DNA of 64,000 bases, taken from assembly GCF_030296915.1 (NCBI RefSeq), contig NZ_AP028031.1, forward strand, positions 2,554,001-2,618,000, given 5' to 3'. The notes below the pieces were generated by a model that was not told the origin of the DNA, did not search any database, and saw only the letters and a list, made by a program, of their open reading frames with translations. Positions 60,731 through 64,000 of the stretch are shown here, piece by piece. How positions within the stretch are numbered: the stretch's first letter is position 1; every line of letters begins with the position of its first letter. The translations under genes were made by a program, and so were the position numbers. Source of the DNA: Anaerostipes hadrus ATCC 29173 = JCM 17467 (GTDB lineage: Bacteria; Bacillota; Clostridia; Lachnospirales; Lachnospiraceae).

Positions 60731-62167
60731 TTAGTAAGCTTTTCCAAAGTAAACCATCTTCTTCGCAGGTTTTCCACAATGAACACATACGTCACTTAAA
60801 TGTTCCTGCTCAAATGGCATACATCTTGTTGTAGCTGTTGTCTCGTCTTTGATCGCTTCTTCACATTCTGTTTCTCCACACCACATTGCTTTTACGAAAC
60901 CATCCTGTTTCTCGATGTGGGCTTTGAATTCATCCCAGTTTCTAGCCTCTACTGTATGTTCTTCCAGATGTTTCTTTGCTCTCTCAAGCATATCATTCTG
61001 CATCTGTTCTAATACTTCACCAAGTTTTGTCTCGATCTCATCTAAAGATACAATGATCTTCTCTCTTGTATCACGACGAACGATCACCGCCTGATTCTTC
61101 TCAATATCTTTTGGTCCGATCTCGATTCTTGTAGGAATTCCGCGTACTTCCTGTTCACTGAATTTCCATCCTGGGCTCTTATCAGAATCATCAACTTTTA
61201 CTTTGTAAGAAGAAGCAAGTCTCTTTCTGATCTCTTCTGCTTTATCAAGCACTCCTTCTTTCTTCTGCATGATCGGTACGATCATTGTCTGTACTGGTGC
61301 GATTCTTGGTGGTAGTACAAGACCTGAATCATCTCCGTGAACCATGATGATCGCTCCGATGATACGTGTAGACATTCCCCATGATGTCTGATGTACATAC
61401 TGAAGTTTATTATCTTTATCTGTATACTGAATATCAAATGCTTTCGCAAATCCATCACCAAAGTTATGGCTTGTTCCAGACTGTAATGCTTTTCCATCGT
61501 GCATTAATGCTTCAATCGTATATGTGGAATGTGCACCTGCGAATTTCTCTTTCTCTGTCTTCTGTCCTTTTACAACTGGAATTGCCAGATACTGCTCACA
61601 GAAATCTGCATACATATTTAACATCTGTACCGTTCTTGCTTCAGCTTCTTCTTCTGTCGCATGTGCTGTATGTCCTTCCTGCCAGAAGAACTCTGAAGTT
61701 CTTAAAAATGGTCTTGTTGTTTTTTCCCAACGTACAACAGATACCCACTGATTATATAATTTAGGTAAATCTCTGTGAGACTGGATGATCTTTGAATAGA
61801 AATCACAGAATAATGTCTCAGATGTAGGTCTTACACAAAGACGTTCCTGTAATTCTTTATCTCCACCATGAGTTACCCATGCAACTTCTGGTGCAAATCC
61901 CTCAACATGGTCTTCTTCTTTCTTTAAAAGGCTTTCTGGAATAAACATTGGCATTGCAACATTTTCCACACCTGTTTCTTTAAATTTAGCGTCTAAAACT
62001 TTCTGGATATTCTCCCAGATCGCATATCCATTCGGACGTAAGATCATACATCCACGAACGCTTGAATAATCTGCTAATTCTGCTTTCTTAACAACATCTG
62101 TATACCACTGTGCAAAATCATCTTCCATCGCAGTGATCGCTTCTACTAATTTCTTATCTTTTGCCAT
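60731..62167 (-). CDS. proS: Proline--tRNA ligase (short, archaeal/eukaryote-like type)
   Basis: The 478-aa class II synthetase charges tRNA-Pro. Motif 2 region: [20 protein letters not shown] near 147; [17 protein letters not shown] near 117; [20 protein letters not shown] near 262 (motif 3). The C-terminal zinc-like domain has [13 protein letters not shown] and [11 protein letters not shown] and ends YFGKAY, typical of the ProS type 3 group. The bacterial editing insertion is absent. AAAAGGAGAC precedes the ATG. Confidence 0.96.
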   Translation of the reverse strand: MAKDKKLVEAITAMEDDFAQWYTDVVKKAELADYSSVRGCMILRPNGYAIWENIQKVLDAKFKETGVENVAMPMFIPESLLKKEEDHVEGFAPEVAWVTHGGDKELQERLCVRPTSETLFCDFYSKIIQSHRDLPKLYNQWVSVVRWEKTTRPFLRTSEFFWQEGHTAHATEEEAEARTVQMLNMYADFCEQYLAIPVVKGQKTEKEKFAGAHSTYTIEALMHDGKALQSGTSHNFGDGFAKAFDIQYTDKDNKLQYVHQTSWGMSTRIIGAIIMVHGDDSGLVLPPRIAPVQTMIVPIMQKKEGVLDKAEEIRKRLASSYKVKVDDSDKSPGWKFSEQEVRGIPTRIEIGPKDIEKNQAVIVRRDTREKIIVSLDEIETKLGEVLEQMQNDMLERAKKHLEEHTVEARNWDEFKAHIEKQDGFVKAMWCGETECEEAIKDETTATTRCMPFEQEHLSDVCVHCGKPAKKMVYFGKAY

Positions 62168-62299
62168 TGCAAAATGTCTCCTTTTCTATGGTTATATACA
62201 CAGTTTTTGTGTACAATGATACTAAGAATAATATTACTGTAAAATGTCGGATTTTTCAAGGGGTGACGTTTTATTTAACTACACAAAAAGGAGTTTTTT

Positions 62300-63634
62300 A
62301 TGGCAAATGAAAACAAGATGGGGTATCTTCCCATCAAAAAGCTGATATTGCAGATGTCCCTTCCTCCGATGTGTTCCATGTTTCTGCAATATTCTTACAA
62401 CCTTGTTGACAGCATGTTCGTGGCTAATATCAATGAAAATGCACTTGCGGCAGTTTCTCTTTCCTTCCCGATCACAACCCTTATGATCTCCCTGTCCATC
62501 TGGATTGGGGTCGGTATCAACGTTTTGATCGCAGGTTATCTTGGAGAGAAAGAACAAGACCTTGCTGACTGTGCAACAACACTTGGATTGTTGGTAGCCT
62601 TGATCGTCGGTATCTGTATCAATATCCTTGCACTATTGATCATGAAACCGTACTTTTCAGCATTCACAAACAATCCAGCTATTTTTGACTATGCGATGCA
62701 GTATATGTCCGTCTGTGCTTTTATGCAGGTTCCAAACATGGTACATATCGCCATCCAAAAGGTCTTTCAGGGTACTGGAAATATGATCACTCCTATGTGG
62801 TTTCAGATCGCAGGAGTTATCTTTAACTTTGTTTTCGATCCATTACTGATCTTTGGAATCGGACCATTCCCTAAGATGGGAATCCGTGGTGCTGCACTGG
62901 CTACTGTCCTTGGATATGCTTTATCTATGGTGATTGCTTTTCTTCTGCTTGTTTTTACAAAACAGAAAGTTCGTATCAAGATCAAAGGATTCCATGTTGA
63001 TTCTCATATGTTAAAGAATCTGTTTTCCTATGGATTTCCTTCATTTGTTATGAATGCTCTTGGATCTTTTATGCTGACATTTACCAATCTGTTTTTAACA
63101 GCTTATTCAGATACTGTTGTTGCCTTTTTTGGCGCCTATTTCAAAGTACAACAGATGATCTTCATGACAGTAAATGGCTTGATCCAAGGATGTTTGCCTG
63201 TCATGAGATTCAACTACAGTGCCAAACAGCCAGAACGTTTAAAAGAAGCTTTTCATTTTGGCACACAGGCGGCAACTGTTATGATGATCGGTGGAACATG
63301 CCTGCTTCTGTTTTTACCAAAACAGATCTTGTTCCTGTTTGCAGCTTCTGAATCAATGATCAAAATCGGAGTTCCAGCCATGCGGATCCTGTCGATCGGT
63401 TTAGTTTTCTGTGGATTTTCTATTATGATCGCTACTTATCAGCAGGCAATGGAGAAGATCCAATCTAGTATGTTGATCCACATCTTACGGCAGGGAATTT
63501 TATTGGTGCCTTTGATGTGTCTGTTTAATCATATGTTTGGGATAAATGGGATTTGGATCTCATTTCCTGTAACAGAAATTTTAGTGTTTATTGTGGCTGT
63601 TTTATTACAAACTGTTATTCCAAAACCACAATAA
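62300..63634 (+). CDS. MATE family efflux transporter
   Basis: A 444-aa protein with twelve membrane segments in two halves. Typical MATE segments are MSLPPMCSMFLQYSYNLVDS near 18 and QKVFQGTGNMITPMWFQIAG near 153, and GLIQGCLPVMRFNYSAKQPE near 293 in the second half. It exports drugs or metabolites with a cation gradient; the substrate is unknown. AAAAAGGAG precedes the ATG. Divergent from proS, with 132 bp between them. Confidence 0.92.
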   Translation: MANENKMGYLPIKKLILQMSLPPMCSMFLQYSYNLVDSMFVANINENALAAVSLSFPITTLMISLSIWIGVGINVLIAGYLGEKEQDLADCATTLGLLVALIVGICINILALLIMKPYFSAFTNNPAIFDYAMQYMSVCAFMQVPNMVHIAIQKVFQGTGNMITPMWFQIAGVIFNFVFDPLLIFGIGPFPKMGIRGAALATVLGYALSMVIAFLLLVFTKQKVRIKIKGFHVDSHMLKNLFSYGFPSFVMNALGSFMLTFTNLFLTAYSDTVVAFFGAYFKVQQMIFMTVNGLIQGCLPVMRFNYSAKQPERLKEAFHFGTQAATVMMIGGTCLLLFLPKQILFLFAASESMIKIGVPAMRILSIGLVFCGFSIMIATYQQAMEKIQSSMLIHILRQGILLVPLMCLFNHMFGINGIWISFPVTEILVFIVAVLLQTVIPKPQ

Positions 63635-63682
63635 AAATTATTATTTCTTGTATTAAAAAAACTCACTCCTGTGAAAATAAAA

Positions 63683-63727
63683 AAGGTAGCAGATTCCTTT
63701 TCCGACGAAATTGGAATCTGCTACCTT
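63683..63727. terminator. Bidirectional intrinsic terminator
   Basis: AAGGTAGCAGATTCC / GGAATCTGCTACCTT perfect 15-bp arms with a 15-base loop, between the convergent MATE and alcohol dehydrogenase genes. Confidence 0.9.
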
Positions 63728-63757
63728 ACATTTTATACTTTATCACATTTTTAAATA

Positions 63758-64000
63758 TTACAGTAAAGATTTATATAATCCAATAATATCCTCAACACTT
63801 GCATCCTTAGGGTTTCCAGGTGCACATGCATCTGCATAAGCGGATTCTGCTAAGAACTGGATATCTTCTTCTTTCACGATTTCTTTTAAGTCTGCTGGTA
63901 TTCCGACATCTGCTGATAATTTTTTAACCGCATCAACGGCTGCTTTTCTGTATTCTTCCTGTGTCATATCTTCGACACCTTCTACACCCATTGCTTTTGC
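63758..64000 (-). CDS. Iron-containing alcohol dehydrogenase, C-terminal part
   Basis: The last 80 codons of a gene whose 5' part is beyond the right edge. The peptide includes VKKLSADVGIPADLKEIVKE, FLAESAYADACAPGNPKDAS and VEDIIGLYKSLL, the usual end of group III iron-dependent alcohol dehydrogenases (FucO, 1,3-propanediol or butanol dehydrogenase). The frame is open to the edge (AKAMGVEGVED), so the internal Met is not the start. The substrate cannot be told. Confidence 0.85.
   Translation of the reverse strand, partial: AKAMGVEGVEDMTQEEYRKAAVDAVKKLSADVGIPADLKEIVKEEDIQFLAESAYADACAPGNPKDASVEDIIGLYKSLL

Overview
The window comes from a low-GC Firmicute of the class Clostridia, most likely a gut Lachnospiraceae close to Anaerostipes; the genus is an inference. 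Support comes from AT-rich sequence, strong AAGGAGG ribosome sites, sigma-A promoters (TTGACA-17-TATAAT), pyruvate:ferredoxin oxidoreductase, an oxygen-defence trio (rubredoxin, superoxide reductase, rubrerythrin), a T-box, and ProS of the archaeal-like length class. Most genes lie on the minus strand.

Layout: 1-2.4 kb holds the quinolinate pathway (nadA-nadB-nadC, nadC cut by the window edge). 2.6-6 kb holds an AlbA_2-type regulator, the oxygen-defence operon and a DUF2007 membrane protein. 6.1-9.1 kb is a partly decayed sugar locus: an intact xylulokinase and AraC regulator around a broken isomerase gene. 9.4-14.4 kb holds a nucleotidyltransferase, a 3D-domain secreted protein, rpe-mrp and a Na/Pi symporter. 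A probable type I toxin-like peptide sits at 14.7 kb. 14.9-17.6 kb is a YtrA-type GntR/ABC operon. 18.5-20.9 kb has an unknown gene divergent from a LysR-thrE pair. 21-26.5 kb holds nifJ with a Rex-like operator, mltG and a cyclophilin. 27-37 kb is the envelope region: an Ig-like surface protein, YhgE/Pip protein, YfhO protein and GT2 glycosyltransferase. 37-47 kb holds nudC, a T-box-controlled BASS transporter, sdaAB-sdaAA-cutC, lysA, a TrmB regulator, an Rpn nuclease and fba. 49-56 kb is nitrogen uptake (amt-glnK and an Amt-PII fusion) followed upstream by a KdpDE-like pair that belongs to the ddl-murI cell-wall operon. 58-63.6 kb holds glpQ-like, cca, proS and a MATE pump. An iron-containing alcohol dehydrogenase is cut by the right edge.

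The most unusual content is non-coding. Three related families of long intergenic palindromes (called A, B and C here) occur at 4.0, 38.1, 40.0, 40.3, 51.5, 51.9 and 52.0 kb, always just beyond the 3' end of a gene. Their arms differ between copies but the two arms of each copy change together, so the hairpin rather than the sequence is conserved. One pair (A4/B2) is a deletion chimera joined at GATC. Other regulatory observations: both ammonium transporter genes have an intrinsic terminator between promoter and start codon; the BASS transporter has a T-box whose best-fitting specifier is isoleucine; a perfect palindrome overlaps the -35 box of the TrmB-family gene; and a G8 tract forms the ribosome site of the GT2 gene.

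No rRNA, tRNA, CRISPR array, prophage or intact insertion sequence was recognised.
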